Shown piece by piece: positions 33,367-48,047 of a stretch of 64,000 nucleotides of DNA. Numbering within the stretch: the first letter of the stretch is position 1; every line of letters begins with the position of its first letter. Made by a program: the position numbers and the translations under genes. The DNA comes from Gautieria morchelliformis (taxonomy: Eukaryota > Basidiomycota > Agaricomycetes > Gomphales > Gomphaceae): NCBI GenBank assembly GCA_015179125.1, contig WHVA01000080.1, positions 186,001 to 250,000 on the forward strand, given 5' to 3'. The notes below the pieces were generated by a model. That model worked only from the letters and a program-made list of their open reading frames with translations, made no database searches and was not told where the DNA came from.

Positions 33367-33738
33367 GTTGGCGGGAATGCGATCTCATTTCTCAAGCGCG
33401 TCACTGCCTTCGAACACTGATGAATATCGCCATCTGAATTTTCGAACCCAGATCTGACAAGAGTATTATATAAGTGACGCCAAAGAGAGGCTGTACAGAA
33501 GAGGAAGAATGACATCCGAACAAGGAATATGGAGCGATAATGGTACACTTTATAGTGTAGCTGGGCACAAAACAGGATTTTCCAGTGCAGTTTCCATGCC
33601 ATTGTATCCGATAATAGTAATACGGAATGTCCTGGAGCGAGACCCCTATGGTGGAAGGTAAAGACAACAACATGCGTGCGTGACAGGAGTGGCAGTGACA
33701 ACAAACAACAAGAACGACGCGGTGCTAATAACGAGAAT
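33367..33738. other. Intergenic, no gene seen
   Basis: 372 bp between the start of the four-TM protein and the SHO1 stop. No supported feature. Confidence 0.5.
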
Positions 33739-35172
33739 TTATATAACTTGCAAGTAATCTGGAACCAGAACACATTAATGAAGGTGTTAGAGGATGAGCC
33801 TGAGACACGTACTCGATGGGGCAACTTTGGGGATGATCTAGTAAGTAAGTGGACTGCCAGGAAGGCTGAAAACTCACTTCCTGTTGTGCCATCTGAACGC
33901 TTTGCCTGCCACCATTTGCCCGTCTTGTCTACAATATCCAGGATTTCGCCCTTGGAGAACGAAATCTCGTTTGGGTCATCTGCTGAAGCCGAGTCTAAGG
34001 TGACGGGGTTAGCATCTCATAGCCCGAATAAAATACATTACTCACAAGCATATAATGCTTTTGCACGGTACAGATAGGTTTCCGGAATAGATGCGGCGTC
34101 GCCGCTCGACCCTAGATTTCCTGATGCCATCAGGGGTGTACTTGGATTCTGAATGTCACCCGCAATAGAGGAAGGGCCCATTGGCTGTGGTACTGTGGAT
34201 GGACTCGCCGTCTCACCCATACCACCTCGGCTTCCAGGGTCATTAGAATTAACGCTCCCCCCACCACCGAGACTCCTCTGGATCTGGCTATGATCCACGA
34301 CTCCAATACCAGGTTCTTTGGTATCGTATCCGCCACTAATTCCACCACCCATCATATTGGGTGGAGCATAGTCTGGACCACCCCCAATGCCACTACTATA
34401 GCCAGCGCCACCACCATTTTGCATGTTGACGTGCGAAGCCGTCATTCGACGTCCACCTGGTCTGAAGCCATTGCGCCCTGGTCCCGTAAGACCGCCAGTA
34501 CCATACATGTTGAACAAGTATAGTGAAAGTGAATTTTCCTCTGAGGTGAAGTAGAGCAACCAGATGATGTTGGCTATTGCCAGAAGTAGCCAGCCAGCAG
34601 CCATGGCTTCCAGCGACCCAACATTGGTAAAAATTCCTTGATTCACGCCTGTTACAGAGAATACGAGAGCTACTGACCCGAATACGGATATCTATCATTG
34701 CGATAAGTGAAACTACTTGTGAATAACGTTTTGAAGGTGGTGCAAACCTGGAACCGATGAAGCGCTACAGAATCAGTGGCAAGGGTGTGCCACACCCCAA
34801 GGATGACAGCTAACTGTAGACTAAACACGCAGCATAAGCAAATGTACGGGATCATTGTTTACCCACGTACAAAATGGCAAACCAAAGCACGCCAACTTGC
34901 TGATGTGCCACGATTCCTACTGTAAAGGGGGATACGATCAGGAATGGAACAAGCTTGATCATCTGACGAAGTTACACTTTGCTTGGGCTATAGCCTGCCC
35001 TATGAAGGCCAGAAACCACCCAAACTTGCGAACCGCAACATTGTTCAGGAAACGCTTTGGAAAGCCAGGATGACACACTCACTAGGGAGAGAATACTAGT
35101 GAAAAGAAAAATGTAGTGGGAGCGTATTGGAGTAATGTCGTAGCCATCCCCTCTCATTGGTGTCATTGCCAT
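33739..35172 (-). CDS. SHO1 high-osmolarity sensor/adaptor
   Basis: Exons (minus): 35172-35083, 35024-34976, 34919-34871, 34820-34748, 34691-34046, 33994-33878, 33824-33813, 33758-33739; 351 aa. Four transmembrane helices occupy about residues 15-125 with short loops (motifs HTLATDSVA and FAIFLQLAVIL). A Gly/Ser/Met-rich linker follows, then a C-terminal SH3 domain (ALYAY, DDPNEISFSKGE, KWWQAK, GIAPSNYL). SHO1 sits in the plasma membrane and recruits Pbs2-type MAPKK through its SH3 domain to start one branch of the HOG osmostress pathway. The SH3 end is split by two introns of 53 and 54 nt around a 12-nt microexon. This is the only arrangement found that restores GIAPSNYL and a stop. The start at 35172 is uncertain; ATGs at 35166 and 35157 are alternatives. 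Its stop lies 372 bp from the next gene. Confidence 0.9.
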
Positions 35173-35304
35173 GGCACGAGTTTTTGAGAACGTAGTTCGG
35201 ACTTTGAAGTTAGCCAGATACATAAGCGCCCCTTTGTACTTATACATAGGTTCGAAGCACTGCATCTCTGTGTACGCTACAGCACTGATTTCGGTAACCA
35301 ACGC

Positions 35305-35871
35305 TTATCCTACAAAGCGGAAGTTGTCGGCGGAGATATAGTACTTTTCCATCTTCATCAATATGAACGTCTGGGAGAAGACCCTTGGCTGGTTGTCCAC
35401 GTTGCGGCTGGGAGGTGCTGTTTTGGTCTCCCCCCCGCCGGCACTGGGCTGCCCGTGTGTCACCAACCCAGACACGGTGATGAGTAGTGCTGGTGGTGAT
35501 GTGGCTATAGTGAGATAGTACTTATGTTGGGTTCAATATCATGCTGTGCTGGCGCGCTCACTGGGAATTGGATGGCAATCATATGACTGGACTTCATGTT
35601 TCGTTACTGGCAGTCTCTCCAAGAGGTCTCTGATGGCAGTTGGTCCCGTCACGGCCGTACCATTGTACGTCAAACATGAAGTATCGCGGTAAAATTTGGT
35701 TACACCTTCCGCCCGTTGTGCAGAATCATACGTCGCATAGAATACCCGCAGAAACTCATCCGCACCGCGATTGGCGATCTCGACGCTATACAAAATCATT
35801 TCAGATGCACTGAGATTAGGGAGCGTGGAGAACAAGGCTCACTCCGAACTTGTCAGGGAAGTCATGGTCAT
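35305..35871 (-). CDS. NTF2-like protein, NXT1/p15 type
   Basis: Exons (minus): 35871-35843, 35809-35562, 35504-35305; 158 aa. The protein is one NTF2-like domain. An N-terminal helix (ANRGADEFLRVFYATYD) is followed by a strand with LTYNGTAVTG, the DCHPIP strand, ALLITVSGLV and the closing RVFSQTFILM and ISADNFRFVG. This order matches NXT1/p15, the small partner of the mRNA export receptor Mex67/NXF1 at nuclear pores. Other NTF2-fold proteins remain possible. The first intron is only 33 nt but has a GTGAGC donor, a CTAAT branch site and a CTCAG acceptor. Reading through it would hit a stop. If translation instead starts at the ATG just inside exon 2, that intron would lie in the leader. It lies 132 bp upstream of SHO1 on the same strand. 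Confidence 0.82.
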
Positions 35872-36028
35872 TGTTCGGAGTTTGAACCACGGTTGAGGTA
35901 TGCTTCGACTCGCGGACTGACTTTCTGTCTCTCAGTCATTCCACACTGTACTTATAGACGGTATAGTTCAAATATAACAGACAGTGTAGCAATATAACAG
36001 TACAGTAAGAAATACACTAAAGAAAAGA

Positions 36029-36502
<474 letters not shown>

Positions 36503-36715
36503 TTGTTCTTCCAGGTAAGATGAAGTTGGTGCGTAGTGTGTTGTCGCAGAATCACGGGTGCCGAAACAGAAAGCTCGGGCGTTGCTAGTGGGTGGTTGAC
36601 AGCCACAGGTTGCGCCGCGCCTTATAAAGAGCTGCTCTAGCCATCACGTGACCCACTCACCTCAGAACAACCAACCTTATTTCTGTTTGTCCAAGCACAG
36701 CCAAACACCAACGGT
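36503..36715. promoter_or_regulatory. Divergent H4 / RIB7 promoter interval
   Basis: 213 bp between the two start codons, which point away from each other. It must hold both promoters. I see a TATAAA-like CTTATAAAG (about 36619-36628) and no identified histone-specific element. Confidence 0.55.
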
Positions 36716-37679
36716 ATGGACACACATGTGCAACGCGACTTTCTCCTTTCCGTACTCCCGCTGCCCCTTGGGTCCCCTGATCTCACCCGCCCCCACGTCA
36801 CCCTCACATATGCACAGTCCCTCGATGGCTGCATCGCTGGCATCGGCGGCAAACAGCTCACTCTCAGTGGAAAAGAAAGCATAATCATGACACACTGGTA
36901 CTGCCGACAGAGACCCCCCTACGGTTACCTTGATACATTCCTTGAGCAGGCTTCGCACAATGCACGATGGCATTCTTGTAGGCATAGGGACTGTTCTAAA
37001 CGATGACCCACAACTGAATGGCAAGCATTCTTTCTGATCAACAGCACCCAACTCATGCCATGCCAGTTCGCCATCTTCCCGCTCAAGACGAGCCGTACCC
37101 TTTACCACGGCCCATAGTTTTGGACACGGACCTCCGTCTGTCAACGTCATGCAAACTTCTCAAAAACTACCAGCAACGTCTGGGCCGCAGGCCTTGGGTA
37201 GTTTGCAATGACGTGTTTTCACCTGAGAAGAGCCTAAGAAAACAGGCATTGGAGGAGGCTGGAGCCAAAATAATCCAAGTAATCCAGGGTCCGGATCGTG
37301 CGTGCCTCGTAATTTCACCATTCTAGCTCTTAAGATTCCATCAAGGTCTTTCCATCAACAGCCTTCTCACTACCCTACACAAGCTTGGGATCAAGTCTCT
37401 CATGGTGGAGGGTGGTCAGCGTGTTATCTCATCGTTCCTATCACATCAAGATGCAGAATCAGAACGTGTAGTGGACGTTCTGATTGTCACTGTAGCCCCA
37501 ACCTTCGTGGGGGCCAAAGGGGTCGGCGTTTTAATTCAAGGATTCAACTCAGTAAGAATGCATCACCGATCGTCGATAGCTCTGCTTGTCGAGACTAATC
37601 CTTGCAGGTCCCTCGACTGGAACCCGTCCGGTCGACGCAATTTGGTCATGATACAGTCATGGTGTGCCATATAGACTAA
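36716..37679 (+). CDS. RIB7: Diaminohydroxyphosphoribosylamino-pyrimidine reductase (riboflavin synthesis)
   Basis: Exons: 36716-36897, 36950-37020, 37067-37297, 37346-37551, 37608-37679; 253 aa, all junctions in phase. The RibD C-terminal/DHFR-like fold is recognised by RPHVTLTYAQSLDG near residue 25, the MTHWLR helix, GIGTVLNDDPQLN, the LMVEGGQRVI loop and the AP-F-GAKG segment. In fungi this enzyme uses NADPH to reduce the ribosylamino side chain of the pyrimidine intermediate in riboflavin (and so FMN/FAD) synthesis. The second intron (37021-37066) begins GCAAGC and ends CAG, a GC-AG intron; no GT donor keeps the frame. It shares the upstream interval with histone H4. No FMN riboswitch is visible. 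Confidence 0.94.
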
Positions 37680-38147
37680 TCTCAGAGCCTGTGTGAGTAT
37701 GTCAGACAGTGAATAGCCTGGTTATACCATGGTTACCCTCGAACTGGAGACATAGTTGTGTGCCCCATTTTCTATTTTCAAGAGATGCGCAAGTGAGGAG
37801 ACCTGTGAATTACATAAAGAAAGTGACAGCAAGTGACGTCAACGAGGCCTTCTCCGCTGAACTCGGTTCGGGCTCGCTGTATTACAGTAACAGCCTGCAT
37901 AATCTCCACAAGTAGTACAACGTGTCAGCCCCTGTTAGTACTATAGGGGGTTATCTCTCTTCTCTTACTATTTCGTGCTCAGCAAAAATAGATAAGATAT
38001 TTTCGAAGTCAGCGTAGCACTAGTGTTTAGCTCCTTTCTTCAAGCCAGTATCTTCCCATCACATAGTTCTTCAAGCATTCGGTGGAACGCTGAGCAGCTT
38101 TCTGTTTAAGTCTCGCGGAACTTTCCCTCACAGCCTAGGACCTCCAC
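37680..38147. other. Intergenic, SNF1 upstream region
   Basis: 468 bp between RIB7 and SNF1. A short open frame at 37709-37915 has no recognised similarity and is not called. The SNF1 promoter and leader should lie here. Confidence 0.5.
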
Positions 38148-40456
<2,309 letters not shown>

Positions 40457-40823
40457 GACACATTGCTGGACTCATACCCTTGTTGTATTGCCTAGATTTG
40501 TACTTCTACTTTACTAGATGGCATGTGTTACGTTTCGAAACTCGTCTTGGTCGCATGTACCTCTTCGGGCGAACTTGAAGATTTAAACAAGTAACCGTTA
40601 AACGTTAAGCCCCAAGTAGGTTGGATGCTTGTCGGTTGCTTCACATAGGACGGACCTTGTTAGAGAGCGGAGAGAGGGATTAGCTCTTTATGGGGTCACG
40701 TCACTCACGTGACTTCGTGAACAAATCCTCGGTGACTTACGACGCGTCCGCTCTTGAACCACTACTTCCAGCAGCCCCAGAACTCCAGGACGACGCGTCA
40801 CCGACTTACGCTCAAGGTTGTAG
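40457..40823. other. Intergenic, SMC4 upstream region
   Basis: 367 bp between SNF1 and SMC4. It holds the SMC4 promoter. No specific site was recognised; paired CACGTGA-like sequences occur near 40706-40714. Confidence 0.45.
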
Positions 40824-43800
40824 ATGGACGACATAAAGCAAGACGCGCGTGATTCCACTAGAGGTACGCGCTCATGGCCTCAGCGTGATACAGGCTTGAC
40901 AGGGTCTGCTTCATAGAGACGGATGAGGACGAGATAAGCTCAGGATCATCTGTGGACGCTAAAGTGGAGGAGGACACAATCGATCAGCCTACGGAGGAAA
41001 CTCACCCACCCATACCCTCTAGAGTTATTCAGCCAGAGGAGGCCACGGGCCCTAAGTCGCGCCTGGTCATCCATAAGCTCATGCTCATAAATTTCAAGTC
41101 ATACGCAGGCCAGCAGGAGATCGGGCCATTCCATAAGGTGATGCTCAATGTGGTGCTTGTGTCTATCTGACTTCTAATGAATCTCTTAGTCTTTCTCAGC
41201 CATTGTAGGTCCTAACGGTTCGGGAAAGTCGAATACCATCGACGCGTTATTGTTTGTATTTGGAAATCGTGCTTCGAAGCTACGACAAGGGAAGCTCTCA
41301 GAGCTAATTCACAATTCAGCCAACTATCCCAATCTTTCCGAGTGTAGCGTGGAAGTACATTTCCGGGAAATTGTCGACCTTGTACGTCAAAAGCACTATG
41401 TTGCGTTATACCCCTCTGATCGGTTGCCGCCAGCCTGGCCCTGATGCATACACTGTTGTTCCTGATTCCCAACTGGTTGTCTCAAGAATCGCCTATTCTA
41501 ACAGTACGAGCAAGTATAAGATTAATGGCAGGGCGACAAATCGAGAAGAAGTCACGACGCTTTTGAAAGGCAAAGGGATTGACCTTGACCATAATCGATT
41601 CCTCATTCTTCAGGTAAAACCTCCTTGTTAACGGTGATTTCGCTCTCATCTCTCTTATCATTTCATTATGCCTCTTCAGGGTGAAGTCGAATCTATCGCA
41701 CAAATGAAGCCAAAGGCTGCTTCTGAACACGAGGATGGTTTACTCGAGTATCTGGAAGATATCATTGGGACATCACACTACAAGGCTCACATCGAGGACG
41801 CCCTCGCCGAAGTCGATACATATTCCGAACAGCGCTCTGAGAAACTAAATCGCCTCCGTATTGTTGAGAGGGAGAAGAACGCACTCGAGGACAAGAAGAG
41901 GGAAGCGGAAGAATATCTCAAGCTCCAGAATGAGTTTGTGCGGGCGCAGTCCAGACTGTACCAGTGGTACTTGTGGCAGTGTATGGTCAACGAGGGGGAG
42001 CATGCTGATGCCATCGTTAGTTCTATTGATAATGCTCTCACCTTGCACAAGGAATGACGGACATTGTTGCAGATGAAAACCCAGAAACTATTGGATGAGG
42101 AGACAGCGCGTAACAAGGATAACATCGCTCACTGTGAAGCCTTGCAGAAGCACTATGATGATCGAGTGACCGTTTACGAGGTCTACCATGTCTATCATCA
42201 TCGCGCGCATTCCCTCAACTAACTCTCTCGACAGGAAGTCAAGCGACATGCAGGAGAAGTGATGAAAACTCTCCAATCAAGAGAGAAAGAGGAAGTAAGC
42301 CTTCAGGAACGTAAGAAGCACGCTACTGGTAAAGCTAAGAAGCTAAGGAAATCACTCCAAGACGTGCATATTCCACTGTCCCTAATGCATCACACTTTCA
42401 ATACTTACTTACACGTTTAAAATTTCAGGACACGCGCATGAAGACCGAAGCGCAGCGCGCTGTGCATAATAACGCGGAGAAAATTGACAAGGAACGAGCC
42501 AAACTCGAAAAACTCGAGGCATCTCTCGACGAGGAAGAGAACGCTCTCGAGATAATCAGAGATAGCTTGAAAGGTGCTTGATTTGGTCGATAGAGAACAA
42601 CTTCGCACTAACAACCTTGTTCTTCTATACTAGATAAGACCCAAGTCTTCCATGATGAAATTGAGGCTAAACAAAAGGAACTCGTCCCGTGGGAAGCGAA
42701 GATCAATCAGACTAAAGCGGAGACAGACATTGCATCTAGTGAACGAGAGATGCTTTCTCAGAAGGTTGAGGCCGTCGAGAAATCTGCAGCAGAGGCTCAG
42801 GAGGCACTACGACAGCTGACGGCTGACCGCGATGCTAAGGTGCAAATGACTGAAACATAACGCTACTGCATTCGCTGATTATAGGTCAACACACTGTCAG
42901 ACTAATGAACTTGAAGCACTCCAGGTGGAGAAAAACAACCTGATGAAGGAGTCAAAAGGCAGCCAGAAGCGCCTTCAGGTCAGAACCTGTTCATGCCTAA
43001 ACACCCTTAAATCTAACATTCTATGCAGGATCTCCAATTTCGTGTCCAAGATCTGCGTGGCAAGGCATCAAGCTCCCGTCAGAAAGCTGAAGAAGCGAAA
43101 GCGTCACAGGTCGCCAATACGTCTCAGAACAATGTCCTCGACAGCTTGACTCGCCTCAAGAACAGTGGCAGGATATCTGGCTTCCACGTGAGTCAGTACA
43201 GTATTACATGACTCAGTGTTATTTACTTGTGGCAGGGTCGCTTGGGTAGTCTGGGCACCATAGCCGACAAGTTTGACATCGCAATCTCCACAGCTTGTCC
43301 GGCCTTGAACTCACTAGTGGTTGATCAAGTTGATCAGGGTCAAGCATGCATCGAGTATCTGCGTAAACAGAACATCGGCCGTGCCAGTTTCATGGTGCTT
43401 GAGAAGCTTTCCACCAACGGCATGGATGCAATATCTACCCCAGAGAATGTTCCACGGTTGTTCGACCTCATCAAGCCTAAGGACCCTCGATTTGCTCCGG
43501 CATTCTTCAAGGGTGTTGGTAACACCCTTGTTGTGGATGATCTTGAGCAAGCGAACCGCATTGCATTTAGTGGGCAGCGCCGTTGGCGAGTCGTCACCCT
43601 CTCTGGCCAACTTATTGATACATCTGGTACTATGTCCGGTGGCGGCACTAAAGTAGCAAAGGGTGGCATGAGCTCCAAACTTGCCGCTGATTCTGTTGGG
43701 CCCGACGTCGTCAAGCGATACGAGAAAGAAAGCGACACTGTTGGTCAGCATCTTGAGGAGGCCCTGAAAGAGCTCCAACAGGCGGAGATTGACGTAGATT

Positions 43801-45797
43801 CAGTGTCAAAACAAGTCCCCAAGATTGAGATGACTATTCACAAAGTGGAACTGGACATCCAGACCTCGTCGAAACGAATTGAAGAGGCTACCAAAAGGGC
43901 TCAGAATCTCAAGTACGACTTTTTGGATACGACTTTGTCTGGATACTGATGAAGGTGATTGGCGTAGATCTCAAAGTAAACCGGATAAAGGCGATTTAGC
44001 CCGGATATCTACACTCGATCAAGATATTGTCAAGTCGACCGCAGAGCTTGAGCGCCTCCACAAGAAATCTGAAGTGATTGAAAACGCTATCCATGCCCTC
44101 GAGGATAAAATTCTAGAGGTTGGTGGAGCAAAACTGCTGGCCCAGAAATCCAAAGTCGATGGCGTTAAGTTACATATCAATCTTGCCACCGAGGAGATTA
44201 CTAAAGCCGAAGTCGGAATGGCAAAGGCTGAAAAAGACACCGACAAGTTCAAAAATGCTATCGAGATGAACACAGCTGCATTTGAAGAGGTCGAACAGGA
44301 TATGGCCAAGCTTGATCAGCAACTTCAGGAGTGCAGTGATGTTCTGGATGACATTCGCAGTAAAGTGGATGCGGCACAGGCAGCTGCGGAAAACGCCAAG
44401 GACGACTTAGAAGGGATCAAAGGTGATCTAGACGAAAAAATGATTGGCATCCAAGAATTCCGAAAGAAAGAGGTTCGTACGAAGATGGTTATCATTGTGA
44501 CGGTTGTAATTGATTGACAGATGGAATACAACCAACATTTGGAGGATGCGAAGAAGGAGAAGGCAGACAATGAACGTGCCATCCACCACTGGCGGGAGAA
44601 ACACGACGATTTAAAGCTTGAAGAGATCGAGTACGCACATTTTCTCTGACACTGATTATTAACGAAGATCCTTCTCAAGTGACGATGACGACGATGACAA
44701 CGCAACGCCTTCAGAACCCGATGCAGCCGTAACTGCTGTCAAGCAAGAAGATTCTGAAGGTTCAGCCCAAACGCCTTACGAGCTACATGTGTACAGCGTT
44801 GAAGAACTTCAAAATTTCAATAAGAAAGGGTTACTTGCTGACACTACACTACTCGAGGGTACGAAACGGAATATTACCAGGATTATTCTGACCTGGTGGT
44901 GTCACAGACCAAATTAAGCAAGCCCAGGCAAATATGGGTGCCCTCAAAGAATATCGGAAACGCGAAGCAGAATTCTTGGATCGCGCTCAAGATCTGGAAA
45001 AGATCACCGCACGTCGTGATGCGCACAAGAAGAAGTACGATGAGCTCAGGAAGGCACGGCTGGATGAATTCATGTCCGGGTTCAATATCATTTCATCCAA
45101 ACTAAAGGAAATGTATCAGGTCAAGTCTGACCTCCTTCTGGATTTGCATTTTGCTGACGATCACGTATTAGATGATCACATTGGGTGGAAATGCTGAATT
45201 GGAACTTGTCGATAGCATGGACCCCTTTGCTGAAGGCATAATTTTCAGCGTGATGCCTCCCAAAAAAAGCTGGAAGAACATCTCTAATCTTTCTGGTGGG
45301 GAGAAGGTACTCTACCATATCCCCCGGTTACCTACTCGCTGACACTGGGCTTAGACGTTAAGCTCTTTGGCCTTAGTGTTCGCGCTGCACGTTTTCAAAG
45401 TGAGTACTTATCATCATCAATTATTCTTGCGTCTAAAAGCGTGTCAGCCGACACCATTGTATTTTATGGACGAGATCGACGCAGCCCTCGACTTTCGTAA
45501 TGTGTCAATCGTGGCCAACTATATCAAGGATCGGACAAAAAATGCTCAATTCATTATCATATCTCTGAGGTTAGCCACAACCTTCGCGCTCTGTAGCCAT
45601 CTTAATTCCCAAAACATAGGAATGATATGTTCGAGCTAAGTCATCGATTGATTGGCATTTACAAGACCTCCAATCAGACACGCAGTGAGCCCATCTCTAG
45701 CTGCCTCTTTGAACAGGACTTACCTAGCTTCTCCGTAGGCATCTCGATCGATAACCATCTGTTAGGAGCTGCCCCAATACCAGCCCTACGAGCCTGA
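40824..45797 (+). CDS. SMC4: SMC4 condensin ATPase
   Basis: There are 21 exons: 40824-40863, 40917-41137, 41190-41381, 41434-41613, 41680-42015, 42073-42180, 42235-42363, 42429-42573, 42634-42839, 42901-42978, 43029-43187, 43236-43912, 43968-44472, 44521-44630, 44680-44858, 44908-45119, 45172-45306, 45355-45399, 45448-45569, 45620-45684, 45739-45797. All are in phase and give 1300 aa. Walker A GPNGSGKSN is at about residue 95. Two coiled-coil arms flank a hinge (GRLGSLGTIADKFDIAIS, about 600). The signature NLSGGEK (about 1200) and Walker B LYFMDEIDAALD (about 1223) complete the ATPase head. SMC4 pairs with SMC2 in condensin to compact mitotic chromosomes. An acidic Asp/Glu stretch precedes the second arm's end. 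An apparent TGA at 42055 lies inside an intron (42016-42072) and is not a lesion. Confidence 0.95.
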
Positions 45798-45905
45798 CAC
45801 GCGGCACTGAAAATGCAATCGAGGACTCAGCGACTCCCCTGTGAGTCTAGGTTATAAATGGGTAATGTAACATTACAGCAATGTAAATTGTACAAATAGA
45901 ATGCG

Positions 45906-47625
45906 TCAGTCATCATAAGGTCGATTTTGCTCATAACCAAACGTCATACTATCTGTCGTAGGCTGTGTGACCTTACTCGCCTGGCGCATCAAAGCGGGCT
46001 CTAGCAAGGCTGCTAAAGTCATGTCTTTCCATTTTGTTAACCAATGCTTCCTCTTTTCGTGGACTGCACCGTCTGGTCCGGGGTGTGAGGCTGGAAGGAG
46101 GAGGTCAGTAGAAAACCAGGGATGCTGGAGGGCTTGTGAGGCAGCAAGTCGAGAAGGAGGAGGGTAAGCAAGAAATTTATCGATCAGAGAAATAGGCGAT
46201 TCATCTTCTGCAAGCTCTGCTGACATTGGCAAATGCGGAAGTGCCATGTGAAGCGGCTGAGCAATAGCGTCACGAAACTCAACTTTCGATGCGTCAGGCA
46301 GAGAGCCGAATGACTGATACACAATCATTATCAACGATAATACATCATAAGGAGAAGACTTGCCGGCCAGGTATTTTCGTTTGGGGTTCCGCGTAGTCGG
46401 AAAATGCTCCATGCCAACCCAAGCTCCCCACGCTCCCTATCAAAAAGGGTTTTTCGTTCCCATGTTGCACGATAATCAATGTTTTTCCTTAGCATGTCCG
46501 GTATTAAGAACGGACCACAGATTACTTCATCAACCTCATCGGCTGCCGTCAAAGTTGGGGAAGATAAGGGTGTGGTGAAAGGGTTGAGCTGAAGCGGTGT
46601 GAAAAATTGAGCAATCGTAGTGCCAAGACTCCATAGATCTATAGCCATCGCGATGTAAGAAGGGGGCGAAAACAATAGTTCAGGTGCCCTGTGAGGTCTA
46701 GAAATTGATGCTTAAGAACATCAGTGGCATCATCGACTGAAGACAAGTACCCAGTAGAGACTTGACAACACATTTCTTGAGGTGTCTCTCTCCGGTATCG
46801 GGAAGTATAAGTGGATGAATATTCCTGAGCAGATGCTGTGTTGGAAAGCATGTCCCCTTGATTCTGAAGTTCAGTCCATGCGATACCAAAATCCACCAGC
46901 TTGACCGCGGCATCGCTGTCAATTAGGACATTTCCTGGATTTACATCTCTGTGCGAAATAGGTGGATTCAAAGAATGAAGATAGGAAATTGCGAGAAGCA
47001 GTTGATAAATAAGGGACTTGGCAACGACGGCGAAGGGACTGGGTGCACCAGGCTGTTGCGACGACCTCAGAACTGGGCGAGCAAATGCTGAGTAGGGGCC
47101 AGTGATGGGAGAAGTGGTGAAAAGGGGAGAATCGAGGAGAACCGCGAGGGGAAGAGGGATTAGAGGCATGTACAACGCATATGGGGCATTGGGGCCATGG
47201 CAGACAAACTCTAACATGGATATTATCTTCAAAAGGTGTCGAAGCAACAGTCAACAATCAGTTATCTAGCTTCAAACTTGTCCACTGACATTTCTATGAG
47301 ACACGCTCTTCAAAATAGAAGCCTCGCGTACAATATCGTGCGGTGGCGCCGATTCGTTGTTGTAGACAACCTTCACAGCAACCCAATTGGGAAGATCACT
47401 TAGTGGATCTGGACAGGCATCCTTTTGGCCTTGACTGGAGACACCTAGCGAAGAATTCCCGGACTTTTTGGCGCGCCAAACAACGGAGTGAATGCCGCTC
47501 CCGAGACGTTGCCAGGTATTGATGTTGTCGGTCTGAACGACACAAGTTCGGTCAACGATACTGTTTGTTAAGGATAAAGTAGCAATGCACTTTTGTTTGG
47601 GCGGACATTCGGTCTTAGGTGGCAC
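45906..47625 (-). CDS. CDK-like (CMGC) protein kinase, 5' end unresolved
   Basis: Exons (minus): about 47625-47290, 47226-46751, 46697-46364, 46313-45906. The domain shows a Gly loop (GSGIHSVVW), VAVKVV lysine, catalytic HRDVNPGNVLI, VDFGIAW and GPHRAPELLF. The distal GTPNENTWPSF helps place it in the CDK/CMGC group; CAK/Csk1-type kinases are the closest fit. Those activate CDKs by T-loop phosphorylation, but I would not fix the substrate. Long inserts lie between the lobes and before APE. The third intron (46314-46363) starts GCAAGT, a GC-AG intron needed for frame. No ATG is in frame at the 5' end: the frame reaches a stop just upstream of 47625, so a short first exon or a missed splice site lies above. 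It is convergent with SMC4 (108 bp apart). Confidence 0.8.
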
Positions 47626-47629
47626 TGGA

Positions 47630-48047
47630 AATGCTGCAAGTTATGATGCGGGATCGGATTCAGAATTTGAAAGTTCGGACGGGCCCCGGCCTGAGGCCTG
47701 ACTCAGGATAGCACGGTCACCTTATGAACTTCCAGCCAGCTCCTTCTAATATTTAAGCAGTTTAACAGAGAAAGAAAGCAATTTAAATCAGATTTCCCAG
47801 TTGCGTTCACGTGCAGCACGTGCAGCTTACTGTAAGTACCAGTTTATGTAAAAGTTTGGCCATACTCTATGTCTAAGGAGGCTTTGATCACTCCTGAGGT
47901 GTGGTTGATAACATCATCCCGTCACAGACAAAGATTAAATGAGCTCTACGTTCAAAATAAGAAAGGCTTGCTATTTTGGTTGAGAAAGAGAAGTACAGCA
48001 GGTGTGTGCAGCGGATAAGCAGACCCCTAAGTCAGCTGTGTCGGGGC
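47630..48047. other. Intergenic, between kinase 5' end and F-box gene 3' end
   Basis: 418 bp. It may contain the missing first exon and promoter of the CDK-like gene. No exon could be supported with confidence. Confidence 0.4.

Noticed and set aside
36640-37150. Minus-strand open frames over the RIB7 exons
   Set aside because: They are antisense to RIB7, whose exons are in phase and match the family.
37709-37915. Short plus-strand ORF between RIB7 and SNF1
   Set aside because: No family resemblance, and it lies in the expected SNF1 upstream region.
42016-42072. Apparent in-frame TGA inside SMC4
   Set aside because: The segment has a GTTAGT donor and TTGCAG acceptor, and splicing it out keeps frame and family sequence; it is an intron, not a nonsense mutation.
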